Positions 56,937 to 64,000 of a DNA stretch of 64,000 nucleotides are shown here, one piece after another. Numbering within the stretch: position 1 is the first letter of the stretch; the number at the start of each line of letters is the position of its first letter. The notes beneath the pieces are model-generated. The model was not told the DNA's origin and did no database searches. It worked only from the letters and a program-made list of their open reading frames with translations. Both the position numbers and the translations under genes were made by a program. The DNA is from Sandaracinus sp964481145 (GTDB taxonomy: Bacteria > Myxococcota_A > Polyangia > Polyangiales > Sandaracinaceae). Location of the stretch: assembly GCA_964481145.1 (NCBI GenBank), contig CAYZTA010000021.1, positions 1 to 64,000 on the forward strand, in the 5' to 3' direction.

Positions 56937-57662
56937 TCAGCTCTTCGCCTGCGGGACACCCGCCTTGTTTAGGCGAAATCCCGCTGGCAACCCCTTCTCG
57001 ACCGCTGCGCGTTCCGCTCCGACATCCCAGCCTCGCTCGGCGAGCGCCTCGAGCATACGGGTTCGAACTCGAATGCTCACTTCCTTCACCAAAGCACGTT
57101 GAACGGCCTGCCGCGCTGGAGCCGGATCACTTTGAGCGAAGATCGTCGCCACAGCATGAAAGCGAGCGCTCTCGTTCATGTCTTCGAGGAATCGCAGCAG
57201 TTGCTCACAGATCCGTTCGTCGCGAAAATCTTCTAGCGCCTGCAGCATTTGGACTTTGCGAGTGGGATCTCTTGCATATTCGGTATCCATCGTGCCGAGA
57301 AGCTCCAAGAGCTCGGTCACGATGCGTTCCTGATCCAGGAGCTGCCCCAAAATCTTGAGAGGCCAACCGAGCGACTCTGTGCGCTCCGAACGCAAGAAAC
57401 GAAGCACAGGTTCGATCGACGGCTCACCGCTCTCAACGATCAGGCGGTATACCTCTTCCTTTTCCTGCTGATCCGTGATGCTCGGATCAACATAAAAGGT
57501 AAACCGCGGAAGCAGCGCTTGAACTGCGTCTGCCGATTTCATCCCCCCGAGCGTTTGGATCGACTCCCATCGATCAGGCGCTTGAGCACGCTTGTCAGCG
57601 ACACGCGCTGCATGTTTCTCAATCGGGGATTTTCGACCACCAAAAAGACCAAAGAACGACAT
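56937..57662 (-). CDS. HEAT-repeat-like cytoplasmic protein
   Basis: 241 residues from ATG 57662; the longer frame begins at 57683. It starts with a short hydrophobic patch (MSFFGLFGG) and is otherwise all helical, with HEAT-like repeats (IEPVLRFLRSERTESLGWPLKIL; ICEQLLRFLEDMNESARFHAVATI). No signal peptide or catalytic motif. It follows the HAMP sensor gene by 50 bases on the same strand and may act with it, which is inference from position only. Confidence 0.75.
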   Translation of the reverse strand: MSFFGLFGGRKSPIEKHAARVADKRAQAPDRWESIQTLGGMKSADAVQALLPRFTFYVDPSITDQQEKEEVYRLIVESGEPSIEPVLRFLRSERTESLGWPLKILGQLLDQERIVTELLELLGTMDTEYARDPTRKVQMLQALEDFRDERICEQLLRFLEDMNESARFHAVATIFAQSDPAPARQAVQRALVKEVSIRVRTRMLEALAERGWDVGAERAAVEKGLPAGFRLNKAGVPQAKS

Positions 57663-57712
57663 CTTTTCCACCACCGCACGCACGGTGTGGATCCAAACCT
57701 GTCATCGTGCCA

Positions 57713-59185
57713 TCAGGGAATGATCACAGGCTTGAGGTTCACTTGCGTGCCCCGAGTCTGTACCTGGAAGCGGACCATGCGGCAATTGTGCTTTTTGATG
57801 AGCGACTGTTCATTGGCGCGCAGGCGCTGCTCGAACTTGTCCTGGGGGATGTTGCTGACGTCTTCACCCACAGCTTCTTTGGCAGCTACATACTCGCGAT
57901 AAACGCGCGCGTAATATTCGCCTTCAGGCTCAACGGCGAGTCGCGCTGCGAGCTCCGCATCTTCGGCATTGTCATCCGACGCCCCTGTCGAACTCTGGCC
58001 TCCTCCATTCGATTCAGGCGCCCCTTGCGGAATGGACTCGCCTTGCCATTGGTCTGATTCCGACTGCCCCACACGCCCCTGCTCATCTTCCTCGGGCGTT
58101 CCCGTGAAGACGTTCAATAGCTGATTGATCCGATACGCAAGACCGCCCAATTCGGCGCTCTCCACGTCGATTCGCACATCCGTCCGACCATTGATGACGG
58201 CCAGTACAGTCTCTTCCATCTGCTCGATTGGCCGGAGGAACGTGCCAGCAATGAGGAAGCCGTAGGCCAAGACAATGAGGCCACCCAGAGAAGTCAGAAG
58301 AAGAATCATGCTCGCCGCGGCCGCCTTGTTCAGCTCCGCCGTACGATTGGCGAGGACCACCATGGCAAGTTGAGCTTGCGATCCCCCCGAGGGCACGGGG
58401 CCCACGACACCTACGAAGCGCTGTTCGCCAAGCTCGACAAAAAACGGTGAGCTGATTGCGTGACCCGCAAGTGCAGCCTGTGTTGCAGTGCTCGCCTGAC
58501 CGAAAAGATGAGCGCGAAGCGCTTCGGTTCCCTGCGTCAGAGAAGAACTATAGACCCGATCCCCCACGAGGAACGCGACATCTCGCCCAAGCAATCGGGC
58601 CTCGGAGCGCGCCAGACCGTTCGAGATGTCATAGCCGACCAGCAGCGCCCCCAAAACGCGATGATCTTCTCCGCGAATCGGCGCCACCGCCACCTGGAGG
58701 ACTTTGTTTTCGTCTTGCCAAATGCTCGTGCTCGTATCCCCACGCAACGCGCGCTGAACCGCAGGCAATTGACGACCAATGTCCAACTGATACATGCGGT
58801 TGCGATCCGCATTTCGGGCGACGACGCGCCCTGCATCGTTGATGACGACGACAATGTCTGGAGCCGCACCACGCCGTGCAGGATCTGCAAGCCATGATGC
58901 CGTACGCTCCGCAGCTTCGTACGCTCGGGTTCTCTGAGCTGTGTCGTCCAAGGCCGTCACGAAGGTGTCGACCAGAGGTCGCTGCACCGCTTGCTCGTCC
59001 ACTTGCTCCGCTAGCTCGCGAGCTGAAAGGCGGAAGGAACGCTCGAGCAAACGGAAATCGGAGCCGATGCGCGCATCGACTCCCTCGAGCAGTTTGGTCT
59101 CCAAATTCGAGGAAACCATGAAATATGACACCAGACCAATGACGAGCAGGGTCGCCAGATTGCCGGCGATAATCTTGGTTCTCAT
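57713..59185 (-). CDS. Membrane sensor with HAMP and MXAN_5187-type C-terminal domain
   Basis: 490 residues. A first membrane helix (IIAGNLATLLVIGLVSYFMV) is followed by a periplasmic Cache-like sensor of about 260 residues (DIVVVINDAGRVVARNADRNRMY; VLQVAVAPIRGEDHRVLGALLVGY). The second helix (SMILLLTSLGGLIVLAYGFLI) leads into a HAMP domain (RPIEQMEETVLAVINGRTDVRI). An acidic Ser/Gly/Gln linker precedes the last 70 residues (YYARVYREYVAAKEAVGED ... KKHNCRMVRFQVQTRGTQV), which I recall as the MXAN_5187 C-terminal domain. There is no kinase or methyl-accepting region, so the output is unknown. Confidence 0.85.
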   Translation of the reverse strand: MRTKIIAGNLATLLVIGLVSYFMVSSNLETKLLEGVDARIGSDFRLLERSFRLSARELAEQVDEQAVQRPLVDTFVTALDDTAQRTRAYEAAERTASWLADPARRGAAPDIVVVINDAGRVVARNADRNRMYQLDIGRQLPAVQRALRGDTSTSIWQDENKVLQVAVAPIRGEDHRVLGALLVGYDISNGLARSEARLLGRDVAFLVGDRVYSSSLTQGTEALRAHLFGQASTATQAALAGHAISSPFFVELGEQRFVGVVGPVPSGGSQAQLAMVVLANRTAELNKAAAASMILLLTSLGGLIVLAYGFLIAGTFLRPIEQMEETVLAVINGRTDVRIDVESAELGGLAYRINQLLNVFTGTPEEDEQGRVGQSESDQWQGESIPQGAPESNGGGQSSTGASDDNAEDAELAARLAVEPEGEYYARVYREYVAAKEAVGEDVSNIPQDKFEQRLRANEQSLIKKHNCRMVRFQVQTRGTQVNLKPVIIP

Positions 59186-59216
59186 GCGCTGGTGCTCTCC
59201 CGAGGAATCAAAATGC

Positions 59217-59246
59217 TTGGTAACATCCGCACTGTTTCAGGGTCAA
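59217..59246 (-). promoter_or_regulatory. Candidate promoter for the HAMP sensor gene
   Basis: On the minus strand TTGACC, 18 bases, TACCAA. The -10 is weak, but the predicted start is about 25 bases before ATG 59185, which has GGGAGAG upstream. Confidence 0.4.
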
Positions 59247-59292
59247 TAGACGTGGCTTGTGCCGTGACACGAGAACGCGTCACCTTGGCGGT

Positions 59293-60321
59293 ATGAGCAC
59301 CTTCGAGTTCGCTATCATAGATGACACCGTGTTCGAAGAACACCGGGCGGCGGGACGGCATCCGGAGTGTCCAGAGCGATTAATTGCCGCTCGTCGTGGG
59401 CTTTTCGCGGGTTTGGGCGATCGGAATCACATCGTCATCCCCACGCGTACGGCCACACGGGAGGAAATCGCACGGGTGCATTCGGTCTCCCACATCGAGC
59501 GACTCGAACGCCTACCGACAGATCGCTTCAGCATGCTCGATGCGGACACCTACGTCAGTCCAGGCAGTCGACATGCGGCTTGGCACGCTGCAGGAGGTGC
59601 CGTCGAACTCGCACATGCCCTCATGACGGGGCGTGCGAAGCGTGGGTTCGCCCTGTTGCGGCCGCCTGGCCACCATGCAGAGCCCGATCGTGCAATGGGG
59701 TTCTGTCTACTGAACAATGTTGCGATTGCGGCAGCTGCGGCTCTTGGCGCAGGTGCGGAGCGCATTGCAGTCGTCGACTGGGACGTGCACCACGGCAACG
59801 GGACACAACTCATCTTCGAGCGGGATCCGCGTGTATTTTTCATGAGCCTGCATCAATGGCCGCTCTATCCTGGAACAGGCGCTCCCAATGAAATTGGATT
59901 GGATGCGGGACGGGGGACGACCGCGAATTTCGCTCTTCCCCCTGGTGCAGGGCCCAACGAATACGCGGAAGCATTCCGGATGGGCGTGGTGCCATGGCTC
60001 GATGGATTCGCGCCGAACTTGATTCTCGTCTCTGCTGGATACGATGCGCATCAGAGCGATCCGCTCGGAGCGATGCACCTCGATGCGGAATCGTTTGGCG
60101 CGATGGCCAGTGCGCTCGTGGAAGTTTCAGAACGCCACGCACAAGGGCGGATCGGTTTTTTTCTGGAAGGGGGATACGACCTAAAAGCGCTGGAAGAATC
60201 GGTCGAGGCCACGGTACGCGCCGCACTCGGTGAGCGGCATCCGCTCTCTTCACACCGTGCCTCGGATGCCGCTCGCAGTGCGATCGAAGCCACTCGAAAT
60301 GCCCTCGGTCAGGGCACCTGA
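59293..60321 (+). CDS. Histone-deacetylase-family hydrolase
   Basis: 342 residues from ATG 59293. The zinc-dependent deacetylase/acetylpolyamine amidohydrolase fold is clear: HPECPERL, RPPGHHAEPDRAMGFCLLNNVAIAA (tandem His), DWDVHHGNGTQ (zinc ligands), SAGYDAHQSDPLG (third ligand) and EGGYDLKALEES. In bacteria these enzymes deacetylate polyamines or other small acetylamides, and possibly protein lysines; the substrate is not determined here. Its 3' end overlaps the convergent PEGA/TPR gene by 13 bases. Confidence 0.95.
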   Translation: MSTFEFAIIDDTVFEEHRAAGRHPECPERLIAARRGLFAGLGDRNHIVIPTRTATREEIARVHSVSHIERLERLPTDRFSMLDADTYVSPGSRHAAWHAAGGAVELAHALMTGRAKRGFALLRPPGHHAEPDRAMGFCLLNNVAIAAAAALGAGAERIAVVDWDVHHGNGTQLIFERDPRVFFMSLHQWPLYPGTGAPNEIGLDAGRGTTANFALPPGAGPNEYAEAFRMGVVPWLDGFAPNLILVSAGYDAHQSDPLGAMHLDAESFGAMASALVEVSERHAQGRIGFFLEGGYDLKALEESVEATVRAALGERHPLSSHRASDAARSAIEATRNALGQGT

Positions 60322-61190
60322 TCGGGTGTCACGCGCTCGGTTCCAATCGCCCGCCCTTCGATGAACCAGAGGATGACTCCAAGCGCAGCAAAACCGATGC
60401 TCGCTCCAAGTGCTCCATCGGAATAGGAAGCCCATTCACGCGCCGCGGTCAGATCATCTCCATGTCTGGACGCAGCCTCGATGCCGAGACCAATACTCGT
60501 TCCTAGAGACGCCGCAGAAAGTCCGAACGAGATCCACGTGAAGATTCGGTCGCCCTGCACCGCGCGAAACCGAGTCTCGGGCTCCAAATCGACGTAGGCC
60601 GCGGTCCTCAACCCTGGCTCGATTCCGACCTCCGAATGGAATGGCAGATATCCTTCGCGCCGAACAACCAACACATGGCGGCCAGGTTCGAGGCTCAAAT
60701 CATCCGGAAGAGGACTCGCTCCGACTTCATGATCGTCGAGCTTGATCTCTGCACCCTCCACATCGACCCGTACGCTGAGTGAGCCTGTCGTTGGGACCGT
60801 CAATCGCGCTGCACGTGCGGCTTCGGCTCGTTCCTCGAGCAATGCGATGCGGGCCTCCACTTGAGCCGCGTCGGGGGGATCGACACGATCGCGAAGGTAT
60901 CGGCGATAGTGCTCGATTGCTTGCTCCCATTCAGCCAGTTCTTCGTGGGCTCGCGCGATGTTGAACCAGAGATCCGCGCTGGGCACGAGCTGCGCTGCCA
61001 CTTGGAAGGCATGGATGGCTTCACGAAATCGACGCGCTTCGAAATGGGCATACCCTTGCTCGAATTCGACTCGGGCGCGCTGCGCCACTTCGGCCGTTTG
61101 CTCAGCGACGGTCGTGTCGGAGTCTTGGGCGACGACGCCCAACGGCCAAGCCAGAAAGAGGGCGAGCAGCACATACGAGCTCGAACGCAC
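60309..61190 (-). CDS. Exported PEGA-domain protein with TPR-like region
   Basis: 293 residues. A signal peptide ends at GVVAQ. A TPR-like helical segment follows (RARVEFEQGYAHFEARRFREAIHAFQVAAQLVP), then a PEGA domain (GSLSVRVDVEGAEIKLDDHEVG ... LVVRREGYLPF) and two C-terminal membrane helices (FTWISFGLSAASLGTSIGLGI; GALGASIGFAALGVILWFIEG). This layout is common in Myxococcota and has no settled function. The start is GTG 61190 with no ribosome site nearby; a TGG-TAGCAT extended -10-like element sits six bases before it, so it too might be leaderless. Confidence 0.8.
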   Translation of the reverse strand: MRSSSYVLLALFLAWPLGVVAQDSDTTVAEQTAEVAQRARVEFEQGYAHFEARRFREAIHAFQVAAQLVPSADLWFNIARAHEELAEWEQAIEHYRRYLRDRVDPPDAAQVEARIALLEERAEAARAARLTVPTTGSLSVRVDVEGAEIKLDDHEVGASPLPDDLSLEPGRHVLVVRREGYLPFHSEVGIEPGLRTAAYVDLEPETRFRAVQGDRIFTWISFGLSAASLGTSIGLGIEAASRHGDDLTAAREWASYSDGALGASIGFAALGVILWFIEGRAIGTERVTPDQVP

Positions 61191-61277
61191 CGAACGATGC
61201 TACCACGCCCCCAGGTTCGAAACGCGAGCGGGTTCGCACAGATCGCGCACGATCGGTGATTTCATGTGTAGAATGCT

Positions 61278-61739
61278 GTGGTGCACTATCTTCTGGCGCG
61301 AGCCCTCGTATTCGCTCTGATTTCGAGTGCGATGCTGACTACAGGGGCGACCTTGGCGCAATCGTCTGATCCATTCGAGGGGTTGCGTTCATTGACGAGC
61401 GCTCCTGTCGGTATCCCACCGCGGGCGCTCGCCGTGATTCCGGAGCGTCACACCGGGCGGCTCATCCGCTTCGTCGATGAACTCGCAGCCATCGAACCGC
61501 AGTTCGACGATTTCGCTCGGGGTGTCGGCCTGAGCGGTTCGGTCGCCATACAATTTCGAACACGCGAAACGAATGTTCCAATCTTCGTAGCGAAGACAGA
61601 CGCTACGATCTCCACAGTGCTGCAGCTCCGACTCGGAGCGCCCATCGAAGTGACAGGTCTGCTCATCGAGCGTGGAAATCGATACTTGCTGCTCGCCTCC
61701 GAAGTGCGGAGCACCGCTGGGAGCTCACGATCGCGGTGA
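61278..61739 (+). CDS. Exported protein of unknown function
   Basis: 153 residues with a signal peptide ending TLAQS. The mature part is a small mixed domain (PERHTGRLIRFVDELAAIEPQFDDFARGVGLSG ... VLQLRLGAPIEVTGLLIERGNRYLLLASEV), probably periplasmic, with a final stretch of Ser/Arg. Two consecutive GTG codons form the start region and no ribosome site is visible; a TAGAAT lies just upstream. It precedes the ATP-grasp-like gene by six bases and is likely cotranscribed. Confidence 0.65.
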   Translation: MVHYLLARALVFALISSAMLTTGATLAQSSDPFEGLRSLTSAPVGIPPRALAVIPERHTGRLIRFVDELAAIEPQFDDFARGVGLSGSVAIQFRTRETNVPIFVAKTDATISTVLQLRLGAPIEVTGLLIERGNRYLLLASEVRSTAGSSRSR

Positions 61740-61745
61740 AAATTC

Positions 61746-63119
61746 GTGGCTGAATCTCGAAACAGCAAGGCTCCGTTCATTCCGATCGTGTGTGACGACG
61801 CGGAGCTCGCCGTGGAATGTGCCCGGCTGGCAAAAGAGATTGGATGCCCAGCCGCTCCTTCGATGGCGAGCGCGCCCATCGAAGACGCCACCGCGATCTT
61901 GAGCCGAGGTGCGAGTTGCGGAATCGCACTGGCACGAGTTCCTGAACCAAGTGAGCTCGTCACCCTCGCACGCGCGGCGTTCGACTCGGGCGAGACGTGT
62001 GTTCTCGTGGCCTTTGGCGATCGTTCCGATGTCGAGGATCGTAGAGCGATCGCCAATGATCTAGGGCTCGTCTTCAGCACAGAGATTCGTCCGATGTTGG
62101 CGGCGCTATCTCTTGTTCGCGCAAGGGCAACGCAACCATGGATGGCGACGACACGCGGCCTTTCGATGCTGGAGCGGGCGAGGCTCGGGTTGCGTGGAGG
62201 CGGTGCGAATGCAGGAAAGCTCGTCCGGCTCGATGATGGGCGGATCGGCTGGGGGACCAGCGCGGAAAGCGAGCTCATCACTCTTGGAGAGCCCAAAGAA
62301 GCGGGCGAAGCACTCCGAACCATGCGAGACGCGGCGAACACGAGTCCTCCCGGCCGGGCCGTGATGAATGGCGTCGATGAACGGACTGTCGCGGACGTTC
62401 TCTTTGGTCCGCCACGAGCCCTCTCTGACCCTGCGAGCAAAGCGGCGCTACAGCCTTACGGATTGCCTCTGCCGATCGAAGAGCTCTGTTCGAGTCCTTC
62501 GCGTGCTGCGGCGGAAGCGGCTCGCATCGGATTTCCCGTGCGCATTGCGCTCGCATCGCCCGATCTCCGCATCTGGGATCATCCAGACCTCGCAGTCGAT
62601 GGCGTGGATAGCGCAGCGCGCGTGCGCGACGTGTTTCGCCAGATCATGAGCATGGCGAGTGAACGCTCACCGGACGCACGACTCCTCGGCGTGAGCGTCA
62701 CTGCCACCACGAGTGCCGTTGCTCTGCTCGGCATTCGAGCGGAACCCATCGACACCGGTTGGGTTCTGGCCGAGATCGGATTTGCGGACACACACGGGCT
62801 CGCTTCTCGCGATCGCACACGCACCGTGTTGCCTGCCGGACCAGAAAAACTCGATCGTACACTCGCCCGGCTTCGTGGCAGCGCGCTCGTGCTCGAGGGT
62901 TCTCCAGCGCGTCGGAGAACGATTGTCGAAGGGATCAGCGATACACTGTTGCGCTTGTCCGCGTTCGTCGACCGACATCGCACCGAGGTTGTCTCGGTCG
63001 AAATACGACCCCTTGCGATTCTCGTCGGCGGCGGCGTCGAAGTACGCGAAGCATGCGTCACGGTGGGCGATCATTTCGTCCGCACACGGTACGTTCCCCC
63101 CCGTAGTCCTAGCAGTTAA
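61746..63119 (+). CDS. ATP-grasp-like protein related to ADP-forming acyl-CoA synthetase beta domain
   Basis: 457 residues from GTG 61746, with GGTGA upstream. The central part resembles the ATP-grasp domain of ADP-forming acyl-CoA synthetases (LSDPASKAALQPYGLPLPIEELCSSPSRAAAEAARIGFPVRI), but the usual LKI/ADP-binding residues and the acidic metal site are not evident, so it is probably degenerate. The N-terminal 190 residues show a flavodoxin-like or CoA-binding-like pattern without the clear phosphohistidine loop (GCPAAPSMASAPIEDATAILSRG). No CoA-binding partner gene is adjacent. Function unknown; enzyme activity doubtful. Confidence 0.7.
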   Translation: MAESRNSKAPFIPIVCDDAELAVECARLAKEIGCPAAPSMASAPIEDATAILSRGASCGIALARVPEPSELVTLARAAFDSGETCVLVAFGDRSDVEDRRAIANDLGLVFSTEIRPMLAALSLVRARATQPWMATTRGLSMLERARLGLRGGGANAGKLVRLDDGRIGWGTSAESELITLGEPKEAGEALRTMRDAANTSPPGRAVMNGVDERTVADVLFGPPRALSDPASKAALQPYGLPLPIEELCSSPSRAAAEAARIGFPVRIALASPDLRIWDHPDLAVDGVDSAARVRDVFRQIMSMASERSPDARLLGVSVTATTSAVALLGIRAEPIDTGWVLAEIGFADTHGLASRDRTRTVLPAGPEKLDRTLARLRGSALVLEGSPARRRTIVEGISDTLLRLSAFVDRHRTEVVSVEIRPLAILVGGGVEVREACVTVGDHFVRTRYVPPRSPSS

Positions 63120-63140
63120 ACCCGTTGCCCGAGCAGGTCG

Positions 63141-63176
63141 AATCGTTCGCGGTAGGTCGACCTACCGCGAACGATT
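63141..63176. repeat. 36-bp perfect palindrome between convergent genes
   Basis: The 18 bases AATCGTTCGCGGTAGGTC are followed at once by their exact reverse complement, centred on GTCGAC. It lies 21 bases after the ATP-grasp-like stop and ten bases after the stop of the 52-residue gene on the other strand. A long stem could end transcription in both directions, although no T-run follows; a protein-binding site is the alternative. Confidence 0.9.
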
Positions 63177-63186
63177 GCATACTTCA

Positions 63187-63345
63187 TCAGCGCTGGACAC
63201 CGCGGGTCTGCTGAACTTCGTCGCCCACCTGACTGTTGTACGGCGGAAGCCCTAGCGCGAGCGCGACGAGAAAATACGCGATCAGAACGCCGCCGATCAC
63301 GATTAGGCCCTTCACTGCCGGGCTCGCATCCTGCCAAAAACCCAT
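63187..63345 (-). CDS. Small membrane protein, 52 residues
   Basis: ATG 63345 is preceded by a near-perfect ribosome site GGAGGTGAAACC. The protein begins MGFWQDASPAVKG, then one membrane helix (LIVIGGVLIAYFLVALALGL, about residues 14-33) and a short polar tail (PPYNSQVGDEVQQTRGVQR). It has its own good promoter and lies 101 bases after the P-type ATPase gene. If the ATPase is a CcoI-type copper pump, the small protein could belong to cytochrome oxidase assembly, but it shows no CcoS signature. No family is recognised. Confidence 0.75.
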   Translation of the reverse strand: MGFWQDASPAVKGLIVIGGVLIAYFLVALALGLPPYNSQVGDEVQQTRGVQR

Positions 63346-63368
63346 GGTTTCACCTCCAAACGTAGTGC

Positions 63369-63398
63369 ATCGTAAAGGGAGGTGGTCGTTACGGTCAA
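63369..63398 (-). promoter_or_regulatory. Candidate promoter of the small membrane protein
   Basis: On the minus strand TTGACC, 18 bases, TACGAT, with a predicted start about 17 bases before the ATG and the ribosome site within the leader. Confidence 0.6.
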
Positions 63399-63446
63399 CA
63401 GTTCTTGTTTTGGTGCGCGCAAAAACTTCCTGCCCGTTTGGAATCT

Positions 63447-64000
63447 TTACCCACGGGCTGGCAATCGGAGTTGGATTCGACGAAGTAAGCGCGTCGCCGC
63501 AGGAAGAGCGAACACATCGATCGCGATGGCACCGATTGCGATCACCCCGGGCGGAACGAGCCCGTTCATGGCCAGGACCATGAGAGCCGTGCCGGCCAGG
63601 GTCGTCACTGCCACTGCACGCTTTGCCTCGCGGCCAGCAGCATTGGCCAGCCAGAGCGCCGCCGCCGCGTCTCGAACGTCATCGCTCGTGAGTGCAACCG
63701 CTCGATCACCGTCCGCCCCTCCTGCTGCGCCGAGCACCACCGGTACGTCCGCAGCGGCGAGCGCGGCCTCGTCCGGCGCAGGCTGCCCGATCGTCGCGAC
63801 GATCGCGCCTCCTTCGCGCAAACGTCGTATTTCTGCGCCGCGCTCCTCGGGTGTCAGCTCGGCTTTGATGTGATCGACGTCGAGCGGTCGGGCGAGACTC
63901 TCGACAGTTGCGCGGTGATCTCCCGATACGAGAAGGACCTCACATCCAAGATCCATCAATCGCTGAACTGCAGCCCTGGCTCCAGGACGGTCTTCATCGC
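63447..64000 (-). CDS. P-type ATPase C-terminal part, degenerate, 5' end outside window
   Basis: The frame is open to the window edge. Visible residues cover the end of the P domain and the last membrane region of a heavy-metal P-type ATPase. The segment RPGARAAVQRLMDLGCEVLLVSGDHRATVESLARPLDV matches the usual LRPxARAAV...VVLLSGDNxATAxAIA. The hinge that should read GDGxNDxPAL reads GQPAPDEAAL, so the magnesium-binding Asp and the Asn-Asp pair are lost. The rest keeps the ADV..G motif form, DVRDAAAALWLANAAG, and two hydrophobic helices (VAVTTLAGTALMVLAMNGLVP). Without the N-terminus the type and activity cannot be judged. Confidence 0.75.
   Translation of the reverse strand, partial: DEDRPGARAAVQRLMDLGCEVLLVSGDHRATVESLARPLDVDHIKAELTPEERGAEIRRLREGGAIVATIGQPAPDEAALAAADVPVVLGAAGGADGDRAVALTSDDVRDAAAALWLANAAGREAKRAVAVTTLAGTALMVLAMNGLVPPGVIAIGAIAIDVFALPAATRLLRRIQLRLPARG

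Noticed and set aside
57055..57085. tRNA-like GGTTCGAA sequence
   Set aside because: It is inside the HEAT-repeat coding frame with no acceptor or anticodon stem.
61448..62440. 330-residue minus-strand open frame
   Set aside because: Antisense to two plus-strand genes; Ser/Arg-rich composition of a mirror frame and no motif.

Overview
The window looks like chromosome of a Myxococcota bacterium, probably outside Myxococcus itself. The evidence is cysteine-rich repeat surface proteins, many lipoproteins, TPR, HEAT, PEGA and FHA proteins, a MXAN_5187-type sensor, and a block resembling the gliding-motility (Glt) envelope complex. No rRNA, tRNA, CRISPR array, phage or insertion sequence was seen. 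The DNA is moderately GC-rich, with short AT-rich promoter regions.

Layout. 1-5.7 kb (minus): two cysteine-rich exported proteins, dapD, a CsbD-like stress protein and an M19 dipeptidase-family protein. 5.8-11.6 kb (plus): a lipoprotein, uppP, manC, a phosphomannomutase, an O-methyltransferase and an exported protein; this is a supply line for lipid carrier and GDP-mannose. 11.6-18.6 kb (minus): gyrA followed by an HExxH protein, an unusual Hsp70, a J-domain protein and a membrane PEGA protein in overlapping or closely spaced frames. 18.6-22.2 kb: a small lipoprotein, a SPOR protein, a penicillin-binding transpeptidase and a divergent FHA-GGDEF protein.

22.2-48.9 kb is one long minus-strand block. 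Reading with transcription it holds gltC-like, gltD-like, gltE-like, gltF-like and gltG-like genes, a TPR protein, a 3396-residue TPR protein, tsaE, carB, an esterase-like hydrolase and an unknown protein. The D-E-F-G order is that recalled for the Myxococcus xanthus glt cluster. The AglRQS motor, GltJ and GltK are not in this window. At 54.9-56.9 kb two outer-membrane barrel proteins follow ftsY and may be the GltA/GltB partners. The proteins would together span cytoplasm, inner membrane, periplasm and outer membrane.

49-64 kb is mixed: a lipoprotein, a YraN-family protein, HAMP and HEAT proteins, ftsY, the barrel proteins, a histone-deacetylase-family hydrolase, a PEGA/TPR protein, an ATP-grasp-like protein, a 52-residue membrane protein missed by length cutoffs, and the end of a P-type ATPase whose GDGxND motif is lost.

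Regulation. Several promoter candidates share the form TTGACC or TTGACA, an 18-bp spacer, and TAnnnT. Two of them (ftsY and the transpeptidase) place transcription starts essentially at the start codon, which suggests leaderless mRNAs. All functional calls rest on reading motifs and context; no database search was run.
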